From Polytrichum commune (Eukaryota; Streptophyta; Polytrichopsida; Polytrichales; Polytrichaceae): a stretch of 64,000 nucleotides of DNA. Both the position numbers and the translations under genes were made by a program. The notes below the pieces were generated by a model. That model worked only from the letters and a program-made list of their open reading frames with translations, searched no databases and had not been told where the DNA came from. Below, one piece after another: positions 11,119-22,824 of this stretch. How positions within the stretch are numbered: position 1 is the stretch's first letter; each line of letters begins with the position of its first letter. Where the stretch lies: assembly GCA_950295325.1 (NCBI GenBank), contig OX485807.1, forward strand, positions 27,189,666 through 27,253,665. The letters run 5' to 3'.

Positions 11119-13440
11119 GTGTCCATGGTGGGATGGTGTTGTTTTGGGGTGTGTTATTTTTGGTGCCAATGTTGATTGTTTGAAGTGTCTCGTATGTATG
11201 TATGAATAGGTTAGTTAGTTGTTATATGACGGCATTGTGTCTTGCTATTCTAAGTTTTGCCTCATCAATCTATTGAAAAATGGTCCGTTTTAATGTATTC
11301 AAGATTCTTTTATAAAATGACAAATTAACAAGTAATTTAAATTTAGTTCAATTCTACAATAGGATTCTATAGTAAGAATCTCTCTCTCTCTCTCTAATAA
11401 ATGTTATGTTCGTGATCACTCCAAGGCTCATGAGTCATTGCCACTACTTCTTTTATAGAATTTAGGTATCCATATCAATTAGTATAATAGATATGAACAC
11501 TCGAAATCTTCCTTGTAGTGGCGACGATCCATGATCCTTGTAGTGGAAAACCTGTACAGTGCCCTACATAATTTGATGTTTTTAAGATCAAATGCATAGC
11601 ACATAAGAGTTGGAAACAAACTAGAAAATGTGCTATTAAACCAATGCTTCAGAGAACAATGCATGAGTCCAATCAACTTTATGACTTTCTAGTTAAGAAA
11701 TACGGCACTCCAAGAAAAACTTTCTCTCATTATCCCTTCAAAATTTGGGGGTTTGCTGAAAAAATAATAATAATAATGTGACATGAACTTCGATTGTTTC
11801 GGAGATTCAAAAGATAATGTGAAAGAAAACATTTCAAACTAAACACATACCCACAAGTTCAAGAATCCATGATGTTATACAAAAGAAAATTTGGTGAAAA
11901 ACATAGACTTGAATTATGCTAAAGGAGGCAAACTTTCTTATGATGAGTGCTCATTGTCAATTGCGCCAATGAAATAGAGTTCATTTTTTAGAGTCCAAGA
12001 AGTCAAAAGGCTTATGAGACTAAAAGTACATCATGCGGAGTTATCAACTTGGATAATTCCCTATAGTGGTAGAGTGTGGTAGCCTTCGTGAGTTAGGGGC
12101 TAATATCGGCTCGATGGTTTGATTATAAGAAAAACTTGAGACTCCCTAATACTTATCCTTGATGGAGTGACATAAGGAACAGTCGAGCACAAAGTGTGCC
12201 TCCATCTCGACTACATCATAAGAGCAAAAGTGACATAATTTATTATATCTAGAGATATGAATAGTCAACCACTGTCCAAATTCAATGGCAAGTCTATGAT
12301 CCGAGGTGCAGGAAGTATCAATGGTATTAGAAAGGAACGAAGTAAGAATGTATGAGGCCTAGGGTGATAAGTGTGCTAGAGGTATATAATAAACGAGCAT
12401 GAACGATGTTGTAGAATCACAACATTCTTGTCATCACGTTAAAGTTGTTATGCTATTTTATTCTTGGGTTTAGGGTTTTACATTCCTACTTCATGTATAT
12501 CCAACTCCGTATCATGGTAGAATTGCCAAATCCATTCAATCTTGGTGGCCTCTTGATCTCGCCGAATGTAGTCCACTAGAGAGCCACTTTAAATTGTACC
12601 TAATGATCATATTTGGTGAAATCGATAATGGCTTTTTGAGCACTTGCAAGTTAGAAAATTGCCTTTAGAATCCTAGATGGCACATGTGGCCCTCGGGTGT
12701 GTAAAAAGACATTTTTTGAACGAATGTGGTGCACAATATATGTGTGGTGTGGGTATCATTTCTACTAATCACTTCAATGTATATAGCCTATGGTGGAATT
12801 CAAAATAAGATATTTAAAATATATAATAGACATCGAGGCTTTCAAGGTCAACACCGATGTTAGACTGGTATATAGGTGAATGGATGGTATCAATACACAA
12901 TAACAATAATGGTCACAAATAACTTGCAAAAATTATAATGTTGGTCAAATTATTGATACTTGGTGGATATCATAAGATTTGAAAGGATGTCAAAATTGAG
13001 GGCACCCTTGTGATTTTATGATGTGCCTTACTTTTAGGCTCACATGGGATGTACAAATTGGGTGGATCATATACACACTATCCCCATCTTACACATATTG
13101 TACTATACATATGATTACACACAACAATAGTGGAAACCAATACTAATTTCAAAAGGATTGCTCCAATAACATATCACACTAGCCATATTGTTCCATGCCA
13201 TGCCCATAGATTCGCAATAAGAAAACACAACATATAACGTATCCTAGTTAATGGTGTATAAACATGACATGGATGAGCGGGAATTGGGGAATATATACCC
13301 AAATGCTTCGAAGAACAACTGCCCATGTGGCATAATCATTGAGCTTGCAACACCCGCTTAGTTTCTTATCGCAACTGCACACATGGCTATCAAGAGGGAG
13401 ATTTGTAAACTCTCACGGACCACAATAGATGGCAACCATT
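11119..13440. other. Intergenic with old repeat fragments
   Basis: No gene was recognised. A (CT)n run lies near 11,380-11,394. The segment at about 11,985-12,130 (AGAGTCCAAGAAGTCAAAAG, then GTGGTAGAGTGTGGTAG) resembles 48,535-48,640, a weak dispersed repeat. Confidence 0.45.
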
Positions 13441-13740
13441 GCACACTAGATGCTAACCCAACATTATTTGTCATTCCTTGTTAAAAAAATTTGCGGGATT
13501 ATAGATTTATAGTGTTGCAATTACTATCACTTAGCACGTGATTTTTTCATCCAAATTTCAATCATCCGTGACAATATTTCATCATAAGTTGATGACAAGA
13601 GAAGGTAGGGTTTTCGGCCAATGGAGAAACTCATTTATCATCCATTACAATATTTGTTCACTTATTCATAAGCGGTGTCATCCGAAACGTTACCATGGTG
13701 ACATAAAATACCATATGACATCAAATACCAACCAATAATG
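13441..13740 (+). repeat. Family G repeat, truncated copy 1
   Basis: The segment matches 57,545-57,901 through CTAACCCAACATTATTTGTC, TTGCGGGATTATAGA, GACAATATTTCATCA and AAGAGAAGGTAGGGTTTT. The left end of the family is missing. The right side ends in GTGACATAAAATACC. Non-coding. Confidence 0.65.
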
Positions 13741-13784
13741 TGATAACCAATAAGTTGTTATTCGGTCCAATCAAAAGGCAACTA

Positions 13785-14010
13785 CACCATATATTGTATT
13801 TAGTGTCACCAATTCTATTTGTTTTGCTCGATACAAATTGTGAAGCGCCGGTGTAGCGTCACCAACACTAGATGTAAACCTAACATTATTTACCATCCCT
13901 TGTTAAAAATTTTGACATTGTAGATTTACAATGTTGAGACTATGGTCACTTACTTAGTGATTTTTCATCCAAATTACAATCATTCATGACAACATATTCA
14001 GTTCATAAAT
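13785..14010 (+). repeat. Family G repeat, truncated copy 2
   Basis: Starts just after TA (13,783-13,784) with CACCATATATTGTATTTAG, the family left end. It continues through TGTCACCAATTCTA and AACATTATTTACCATCCC, then is lost near 14,010. It lies in direct orientation behind copy 1, so two partial copies sit head to tail. Confidence 0.6.
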
Positions 14011-14439
14011 GTTAGGATGTAGAATCTACCAAAAGTGGATGAACTAAAGTAAGTTGGGATGACAACACTGAAATAAGAAGTGCCATTAGAAAATTAACAC
14101 AATGACATAAAATACCCCATGATAATACATACACTAATTAGTGTAGTAAGCCTAAATAGCACACAACCAATAAGCAACCGATACTTACTTATTGGTTTTG
14201 CCCTTATCAAAAATACCATACATTATGGATTCACAACGAGTTAGCTACTAATATCCTCTTAACAATCCTCAAATACTCAAACCATTTCCGTATCAAAAAT
14301 TGTAAAATCCTTATTTTATATACCCAAAGGAACACATTTAGCAACTATGTCTATATATGGGGTTTATAGACACCGCGAGGGAATTGTGGCATACATGTGT
14401 ATCTTTGATGCATCCAGCATAAAAAAAACTTGACCCCCT

Positions 14440-14970
14440 ATAGGTTTGTAGTTGGTTTATCTTACTGGACTCGACTAGATTGATCTTGAGGTGCCTTTTA
14501 AGCTAATCATGGTGGTCAAAATCAACTCTAATATAGCTTGTGGATGGTAGACTGTTTCATGGTTTTTATGTTGGATGAACGATCTAAATTATGCTCATAT
14601 GCAACAATCTCATGTTGTCTTTACATACTGGGAATACCTAATACGATGAAACGCGAGCGGAATGAGTGTCGAATGCATCCTTGGTTAAAATGTTGAGTCA
14701 ACACTAAACGTATGTTGCAACCTTGGAAGATACGTCATGGTATTTGGCTCAACGCCAAACATCGGCCACTTGCATTTTGAGATGGCATGGGAATCACCTC
14801 AACCACCTGGACTGAGTTGTGGTCTTGGTAAGGGTGTAAAGCAAATTGCAGTTGACAAGTGCATAGGTGCTAGGGATTTGTGGTGTCCACATAGACTCGT
14901 CCTTTGGGAAGGTGAAAATGTAATGAACTTTCATGTAGTGTGTAAACAATTGTTTAGAATCATTTGACAA
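14440..14970 (+). repeat. Dispersed repeat family E, copy 1
   Basis: Similar blocks occur at 33,060-33,480, including GGGATTTGTGGTGTC, CCTTTGGGAAGGTGAAAATG and TTTTTATGTTGGATGAA, but in a different order. Age and class are unclear. No coding capacity. Confidence 0.4.
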
Positions 14971-15328
14971 TGGGAAGGATCGAAAACTTTGAATGAGTTT
15001 GATGGGATTCCAATTTGAATGAATTGGTCCTCAACATGTAGGGGATTTGTTTATGATAAAACCCTTTCATCCACAATAAATAAGTTTACATAGACACCAT
15101 GGACCCGAAGTCGGTGTATAGGGATCGCCCTACTATAACTCTATTCGGTCCTAGGTCATCATTGTAGTGTTAATGTACCCAATAATTTGGATCTTTTCTA
15201 AGCATAATTTGAAGTTAAAGCTTCCCGGAGCCTTCTCAATACGTTCCCAACACCAATGCCACTACCGAGAACATTGGAAAGAAGAAGGTAGGTCCCCATC
15301 TAGTATGACTTATTACCTACGCCAAGAT

Positions 15329-15741
15329 GTGCAATTAGGTCAACTCCACACTAATTTCTCGGAATTCCACACTCTTTGGAATTGTTTACTACCTCAATAA
15401 CAAGATTTGAAATTTTGTGTGTGTTTGTGTTGCTATACGGATGGAAATAACACAATTACAAGTTTTTGTGATTTTGTTTTGACCCGAGGTTACTATTTGT
15501 ATGGGTAAAGAAGCAACCTATCTGCAAAGGCAACCTCATTGTGCAATTAGGTCAAGCCCCACACTAATTTATCAACATTCCACACGAGTTTAAAATTTTA
15601 CTACCTTCATAACAAATTAGTACAATTTCTCTCTATTGTAGTTGCTATATGGATGAATAAACAAAGTCATAATTTGTGATGTGGTTTTGATCCAACCTAA
15701 TTTGCATGGGTAAAGAAGCCACCTATTTGTGGAGGCATCGT
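15329..15741 (+). repeat. Tandem duplication, period about 212 bp
   Basis: GTGCAATTAGGTCAA starts at 15,329 and again at 15,541. Both units run through CCACACTAATTT, a GTTGCTATA..GGATG block and ATGGGTAAAGAAGC. The copies are diverged (roughly three-quarters identical by eye). It lies in intergenic DNA. Confidence 0.65.
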
Positions 15742-16227
15742 AAGTGCACATATCAACTTACACCAAATCTTGGTTTCTTCACAACACTTTCCAACATCGC
15801 CAAGCATTTTGTAGGTACAACTACACCCGCATTTTTGGATGCATGTAGTGTGACCTTGCAATTAGTATTCCCAAGAATTAGTGTGGTGTACTAAGTGTCA
15901 CATTAAGTTTCAAGCCTCTTCAAAACAATGTAACTAAAAAACTGACAATCTCTTTTCTTTTAAACACCAAAGATTTCATTATAACTATATTGGGAGCAAA
16001 ATCGAAGTGGTATGAATGAGACCTGACATACTTTTTTATACCTTAGATGATAATAATAGTAATGCTCGTTAGCAATTGATAGGGGTTGAATGTGTGCCAA
16101 AACGCGTCTTATTTGAATTTCTTAAGCAAAAGTTATAATGGCTCAAAATTTTACTGGTGGGTGACTTGAAACCACCACGAAAACATAATTTAAGGTGGTG
16201 GACATGTTCAAACTCGAAATGTGCTTA
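15742..16227. other. Intergenic, no feature recognised
   Basis: No recognisable gene or repeat end. Confidence 0.4.
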
Positions 16228-16635
16228 AGGTAAAGACCCTTATTTGGTTACTTATCTTAATTGGACACATGTACTTGAGTGGTGTGTGGTTCAGTTGAGG
16301 ATCTAAAACGGACCTGTGTTTTGAATAGATTAAACTACTTACTTCAAATTTATCGATCACTGTAGATTTGTCTTCTATGAAACATAAATTAGACCTCCCC
16401 TAATTTAGTTATGATTATCAAAAGTGCATGTTTTTGTTTCCTTAATTAAATATGCAATCCTCTCAATCAACATCATTGTTGAGTGTGGAGTAGTTCAATA
16501 AAACTTGAAGATGTAGTCCAATTTCTTTTAAACATGTGTTATTATGGTATTTGTTCTTTGATCTTCACATGTCATCACACCAATCAAATATAAGTGTCCA
16601 ATTAAAAGAAGTAACTGAATATCACCCGCATACCT
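16228..16635 (+). mobile_element. Family D MITE-like element, fullest copy
   Basis: The left end AGGTAAAGACCC and right end CACCCGCATACCT are imperfect inverse ends, with TA outside both (16,226-16,227 and 16,636-16,637). The interior holds the family core TTGAGTGTGGAGTAGTT and GAAGATGTAGTCCAAT. Length is 408 bp, non-coding. TA flanks suggest a mariner-type source. A family A relative is inserted exactly at its right edge. Confidence 0.6.
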
Positions 16636-16637
16636 TA

Positions 16638-17136
16638 GAGCCATTTGATGCATGGACCAAGAGCGGTGTTTGATGAAATCCAAGGGCCCTTGAAAATCAT
16701 CCAAAGGCGGTACTTTGGGAAAGAGAAATCCAATTTTGCAATTGGTGGGCCCTTGAGCTTAGTGTAAAGCAAAGGTAGACCATCTTGAGGGACCGCAACC
16801 TACGTGAACAATCCAAAATAACAGGTAGTCCATGACCTTGCCATATGAATATAGTATTTCTAGGAGCCAATAGCAATTTAATTGCTTGCCACGGCCCCTG
16901 GTTTTGCGATAGACCCCCCTCAAATTTGATGGGCCTAACGCAATATCCAATAGACCATGAAACATTATCCACTTGGTGCCATGTAGGATGCCATGCATAT
17001 CCTCGTTCATTTGAGTTTCTTTGGTCCTTCAAGTTCTCATGCGTAGTGACAAGTGAACTGGATTGTCTTCGACTTCTCGACCAATCACATATAAATCACA
17101 TGTCAATGGCCCTCAAACTCGAGTGAAAAGTGGCCC
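16638..17136 (-). mobile_element. Divergent family A MITE, copy 7
   Basis: TTA lies at 16,635-16,637 and 17,137-17,139. The right end CTCGAGTGAAAAGTGGCCC is clearly a diverged version of the family A terminus. The left end GAGCCATTTGATGC is poorer. Interior blocks (GACCATGAAACA, CACTTGGTGCCATGTAGG) align with reverse-oriented family A copies. It appears to be an older or sister lineage. Confidence 0.65.
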
Positions 17137-17139
17137 TTA

Positions 17140-18240
17140 GTATGGGTTACAAATGACATAGACATGCCTAATTTGGTTACTAATCTTGTTTAGACACTAT
17201 CTTTGAGTAGTATGTGATTGGTTGTGACTCCACGAATGGATACCAAAAAGACATGTGTTCAAAAGAAGACTATGTGCTCAAAATAGGAACCATTCTAGGT
17301 TGGGTAGTCACCATGAATTCGGAAGGGGGGGGGGGGGGGGGTGGGCATGTCATTGAGGCGTTGTGAACACCTCCCGTGTGGTCGGGGCTAGGAAGATCTT
17401 GGCCATCGATTACGATCTGAAATATCTAAAGGCTCCTATGTTGCCCCAACTTCATGCTTCTCTTCCCCTTGGGTAGAGCTTGAAAAACTTCACGGTGGAT
17501 GAAATCTCGACCTCCGTCCACTCACGATTCTTTGATGAAAAATTTCAAACTAAATCCTTCATTAAAATGACTCGCGGAGGAGATGATGCCAAGGGGGGGT
17601 CAAACTCCTACCTCTTCCTTGTGAAAGGTAGAATCAGGCGTACTAGCCATCAACTCCAAGCCCCTTTTGATGACTGACCTTGAAATGAAATGAAATTTAA
17701 TCGGGAATTTGAAGGTTCCCAGAGGGTTCCCTACATTCCCAATGGAGTTCCCCGGAGGACATGGGGGGAGGGGGGGGGGGGGGCTATATGACCACTTATG
17801 TAACGAGCATGAGAATCTTCAATTTGATGATTCATATGAGCTTCAATTGCTTACCATTTTGTACTAATCGTGTGTTTCATATCCTATTGGGAGAAGTGGG
17901 CGAGTCGGAAAAAAATAACCATTTAACACCCATCTTCCTCTGGGCCCCTAACTGTGGGCCCAATCATAATTATTTAGTGCTCCCGGGTCCTCAGGCCTGC
18001 AGCCCGTATCCGGGAGGATTTGAGATACCTTGGTCCATACCCGGCCCTAGAAATGGAGTAGAGGTACCCTAGTTTCGTACCTTCTGGGTAGCCAGGATGG
18101 TACGTGAATAGGCCTCGTGGGTGGCGGGTACGTAGATTAGAACGGGTCGTCAGTCCTAGGGGACCCGTTCCCGAAAGTCCCGGGAGGGTGGGACCCGGCC
18201 CCGGGGGAACTGCCTTGTCGGACTCGCTGGGCTTGACCCA
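17140..18240. other. Intergenic with two long G tracts
   Basis: No gene was recognised. It contains uninterrupted G runs at 17,325-17,341 and 17,770-17,783. GC content rises sharply from about 17,940, with GGGCCC and CCCGGG-type text, marking the border with the 5' region of gene 1. Confidence 0.5.
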
Positions 18241-18462
18241 GGCGCAGCTAAGCTACGGCCCTGCCCCTGCCTTCTTTCGCATGTCAGAGCTCCGCTGCTC
18301 ATTGCTCCCTTGCCAATTGCTATCCGTTTCTCCCTACTGCACCTCCTGCGCAATTTTCTGCGTCTGTTGAAGCGATCTGGAAGCGATTTTGAGGCATTTG
18401 GAGGGAATTTTGAGGGATTTGGAGCTATTTTGATGCCATTCTTGTGCCATTTCTTGAAGCAG

Positions 18463-19760
18463 TTGGCGATACGGAAGTGGAAGAGCTCGCCACACTCAGG
18501 CTCGCGTATTTCGGCGAGCTTCCATCAAGCTGTGCCGATGTGACGTCGGGTTGCATTTTCCTGCGTCTCGCGAGCTAATTAGATGCGATTTTGGTGCGAG
18601 TTTGAAGGCATTTGGGGCCATTCTTGAAGGGGTTGGCGATAAGGAAGTGGGAGAGCTCACTGCACTCAGGCTCGCGTGTTTCAGCGAGCTTCCACCAAGC
18701 TTTGCCCAGGTGACGTTGGATTGCCTCCTCTCTTTCGCGTCTTTTAATTGAGTTTCTTTGACTGGTCCTGGTCCTTTGTTACTTTGTCTTTTTCCTGCAG
18801 CCTGTGTTTGAAGGATCTTGGGAACTCCCTTGCGTCGTTTTGCAACGATCTAAAAGAGTCGACTCTTAGAAGCCCTAGGAGCAATTTTGGTTTGAGTCTT
18901 GGAAGGCCTGGTAATGTTAGCGTCCTCGGTTGGCGATAAGGAAGTGCAAGGTCTCCGCAGTCAGTCTCTCGTGTTTCCCCGAGCTTCCGTCAATCTTGGC
19001 AAAGTGACGGCGGATTTCCTCGTCTCTTTCACGTCTTATTATCGAATTGCTCTGACCGGTCTTGTTTATTTTCTTTTTTGTCCGTAGCCTGTGGTTGATG
19101 GATCTTGTAACTCCCTTGCGCCGTCTTGCAATGATCATCCAGAATCGACTCTTAGATGCACTAGGAGCAATTTTAGTTTAAGCCTCGGAAGCCTTGGTAA
19201 TCTTAGCGTCCTTGCTTGGCGATAAGGAAGTGCAACCTCGCCGCACTCAGTCTCTCGTGTTTCCCCGAGCTTCCATGAAGCTTTGGCAAGGTGACGACGG
19301 ATTTCTTCCTCTCTGTCGCGTCTCTTTACTGAATTGCTGTGTCCGGTCCTTTAAAATAAAATAAAATAAAATATATTATAAAATTTCCGTAGCCGGTGTA
19401 AACAGATCTTGGCACTTCCTTGCTTCGTCTTGGGAATGATCTTTTGGCTTGGAGTCGACTCTTAGAAGCAGTAGGAGCAATTGTAGTTTGAGCCTTTGTA
19501 GGTCTGTTAATTTTTGTGTCCTCGGTTGGCGATAAGGAGGTGCAAGCTCTTTCCCCGAGCTTGCATCAAGCTCGGCAAAGTGACGGCGGATTGCCTCCTT
19601 TTTTTCGCGTCTTTTGTCGAATTACTGTGACCGTGCTGTTTGTTGATTTTACGTAGATTGTGTAGGAAGGATTTTGGAACTGCCTTGCGTCATTCTAATG
19701 ATCTCCAATGGCCGACTCATATGAGCTCTAGGAGCAATCTTAGTTGAGCTATGGAAGGCC
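18463..19760 (+). repeat. About five direct repeats upstream of gene 1
   Basis: TTGGCGATAAGGAAGTG (or a close variant) occurs at 18,463, 18,633, 18,930, 19,216 and 19,526, giving steps of about 170, 297, 286 and 310 bp. Units also share CGAGCTTCC, CAAGCTTTG, GTGACGNCGGATT and CGTCTCTTT blocks, and later units share GACTCTTAGA..CTAGGAGCAATTTTAG. Each carries a TGACG core. Confidence 0.75.
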
Positions 19761-20505
19761 TGGTGATTTTTGCATTCTCGTTGTGGTTTGTGGTTTGTGG
19801 TTTCTTGGCTCTGTTAATGACGCGTCGCCGTTCCCTGTTCTCAGCTTTCATGCGCAGTAATCTTTCTTCTTGGATGCGTTCCATCACAAATAGCAATAGC
19901 AGCACTTCTTCAAACCGCACTCTGCAATCTCTGATCAAATGTGCGACCTTTTGTTCTCTAAAATTCTCGTCCTCTCAGTCGAGTCAATGGATTTGATTGG
20001 CAAACCAAGTTTGAGATATTTGATTCTTTGTAAGAATGTGTCGTTTGCTAAGATGTTTGGAAGAGATATAGCGTCGTTCGATCGTCTTCTGTCCTTTAAG
20101 AAAGATATCCTTTCCCAGGTATTCTTGTCGCTGGTTGTGTTTGTGGTATGCCTCGACCGCCTCGATTTTGGCAAGTAGTTTAGAGAGGTTTCATCGCTGA
20201 GCGTCAATCGAGCCCGATGAGGAATTATTGCAGATACCATTACCTTCACGTGTTGAGCTCGAACTTCTCTGCGTTGCCACTGTTTTTAGGTTCTATTTGC
20301 ACAATTCAGAAACCAATAGACTGGAGTATCGTGTAAGTAAGGTACCGGAGTCTCTGATATGCTACTACTCATTGTCTCATTCTTAGGCATGGAGAAGATT
20401 GACCTTTTCTGCTTGTCCTCCAATTGCCCAACATATTTATATTTCATCCCCTTCTTTTCTTGAAGGACTTTTTCCTCATTCTCTGGCCCAGGACAGCCTT
20501 CGCTC

Positions 20506-20532
20506 TGTCTGTCTGTCTGCCTGTCTGTCTGA
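20506..20532 (+). repeat. (TCTG)n microsatellite
   Basis: A run of TCTGTCTGTCTGCCTGTCTG lies in the presumed leader region of gene 1. Confidence 0.7.
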
Positions 20533-22402
20533 GAATACCATTTTATATTTTTCTTTCAGCTCTTTATTCCACTCCACTTTAAGGTAAAATAACGGTTGTA
20601 TGCATTGAATAAATGTTGAAATCAAACCTGAGAAACAAGATTTACCAAAGAATGCGATTGGAAACTAATCTCGACAGGAAATTTTTGTAGTGAAGTACGA
20701 GGTTGAATTTTGCTTTTAATTTTTTTGTAGAAGTCATCTGTGCAGATCATAGTCTGAAGACCTGAAGAGAAAGGCTGACATGCATCTTTTAAAGAAGTGG
20801 AGGGACCATAATGTTGCTTCAGCACTTTAATACGTGTTGATGATTCACAGCCACTTGAATGTCCCTTAAATTGTATCTTGGGGGTTTAGATGTACTTGTG
20901 AGGTTTCCATTGCGGTGCATGAATTTTAATCTGCTTGATACTCGCTTCAGTTTGTGTAAGAAATGCTGGTCATCAAATGTTTGTCTTCTGGATTGCAGCT
21001 ACTCTTCAAATAATAACGAGAGATTTTGTCAAGGCTTCAGTAATCTGAAAGGGGTCTGAGCTGTAATGGGCCGGAATCATGCAAAGAAGGCCTTGATTGG
21101 AAGTGGTTTGGTTTGCTATTGGGTATGTAGAGTTGTGTTGCATCTCTAGTGCAGGATTGAATGCTCTATTCAATGGACTCTTTGCAATGAATTCTTTGGT
21201 GATGTTACTTTAGATTTTGAGTTGCCTTGAAAGTAGGGCATACAGGCATAGCATTTGGTGATTATTTGGAAGTTAATCCTTCATCTTTGCCATACTAGCT
21301 TGTTGTCAGTGATGCGGTTCATATCTTAGAATTGTTAGATTACCTTTTTGTGCTGGTTCTTTCTCTATTTCAGTACTCTTTAGTGCTGGCATGAGCAGAA
21401 GTTCCAACCTCTTCTTAAAAGATATGGAAGCTTGTCTTCTCACCAAATGGTGTTGCCCAAGCTGCAAAATAGAGAGTTGTAAATATCTAAATATATTTTA
21501 TATCTGTTTTGGTAGAATGGATTGGTGATTGTTATTGTTCAAGTGGAAAGATTACGTCCTAGCTGAGTATACAAGCAAAATGTATTCAGCTTATAAGCTT
21601 ACACAGCTGAAAAGGTTGTACCATTAGATTAACAATGTATGCCAACTCAATGTTTGTGATTGCTTAATGTTTGGGTGTTCTACAATCTGAAAAGAAGCAT
21701 TATAGACCATCCTATTATTTGGCATTTTGTGAAGGAATTTGTTTCTCGGTAAGATATATGAGATACTGATAGGGTAAGGACATGACTGGGGTGCCTCACT
21801 GAGTCTGGCTTTCTTTGTCTGTCATTGTCCAGTGCTCCTTGAATCTTCCGGCAGGTGGCATCAGGTTTAGTGTGCATTTACATCTCCAGATTAGTTGGTC
21901 TCTGATTCTCTTCTCAATTTCTTTGTGTTGTTTTTCTACAGTTCGAAAACCAGTCCATCGAACCTGGTTGTGCAAATGGTTTATTGCTTCAATATGCCAT
22001 TTGGCTCGTTTTTTCCCTGCTCCACCTTAGGTTCTATAGAAGTAGGAACCGAGACTTCATAGCAAACGTAGTCCGTTCAGAATGTGCATAGCACAGTGGA
22101 ATTTCTTTCACTAGCAGGAAATTATGAAGATGTCTCAAGTTTCCTGTCGGTCCTCCGAGTTGTGCAGTCCTTTGGTTTTCTGGAATGAAAGTGTCTATTG
22201 CTTGTTGTGTACTATTTTAAGGAAGTTTTTGTCCAGGCCATTTGCTGTCCTCAATTGTGTGTATTAACAAGTGTTTTTTGGGGCAGTGATTTATCTCTGT
22301 TTCTCAGTTAGAGTTCTTGTGTGCTCAAGATTGTTATTATCCTCTAAAAATATTTTTGTGTCGATTGACTGATTGCAGGATTAATCTTTCGTGACAAGGT
22401 CA

Positions 22403-22477
22403 ATGCTAACTGAACGCACAGCAATTGACATTCCTAGTGACTTGCTGGATGAATGCTTGGACGAGCCTCTCATTTGA
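22403..22477 (+). CDS. Upstream ORF in the presumed gene 1 leader (24 aa)
   Basis: ATG at 22,403 opens a 24-codon frame ending TGA at 22,475-22,477, just after the acceptor at 22,378. The peptide starts MLTERTAIDIPSDLLDE and is acidic and protein-like for its size. It could be a regulatory uORF if the leader exon is real. I do not recognise it as a known conserved-peptide uORF. Confidence 0.3.
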   Translation: MLTERTAIDIPSDLLDECLDEPLI

Positions 22478-22824
22478 GGAAGAATGGAAGCAACCATTAA
22501 TTTGAGACACAGAAAGTGGCTGCTGTCTAGATGCTGATACTTGCAGACAACAGAGCATTTATGAACATGGTTAGCTCATAGTAGATAGTTCTTGTCTCCT
22601 TTATTGCCGAGACAAGCAATACTTGAGTGGAACTTGGAAGATACTTTTGGGGCAATGGATAGAGAACTCATCTAAGTGGGCAAAGCGATGTAGGAAGTAA
22701 CAAGAGCTGCAGTTCAAGAACTTGACGGACACGAACAGTATGTGCGAGATGCAGTGCATTGCACTTTGATCCTTTAATTGCAGACAAGTGCGTTTGGAAG
22801 CAGGGATTACACTTCCTTAGAAAC

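Larger units (their letters stand above)
18241..22824 (+). other. Probable 5' region (promoter, leader, introns) of gene 1
   Basis: This 4.6-kb stretch has no supported coding exon, but its composition differs from the intergenic DNA: T-rich on the plus strand and without MITEs. A good acceptor (TCGATTGACTGATTGCAG) ends at 22,378, so a leader exon may start at 22,379. Several ATGs lie between it and the gene 1 start. Transcription starts cannot be placed from sequence. Confidence 0.4.

Noticed and set aside
16697-17126. Overlapping open frames on both strands
   Set aside because: They lie within a divergent family A MITE and show no protein features.
18463-19760. CRISPR-like array
   Set aside because: Repeat units are long (170-310 bp), diverged and eukaryotic; no short repeat-spacer pattern.
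22759-22824. Upstream extension of gene 1 from a TTG
   Set aside because: TTG is not a normal plant start; the ATG at 22,825 precedes the hydrophobic segment directly.
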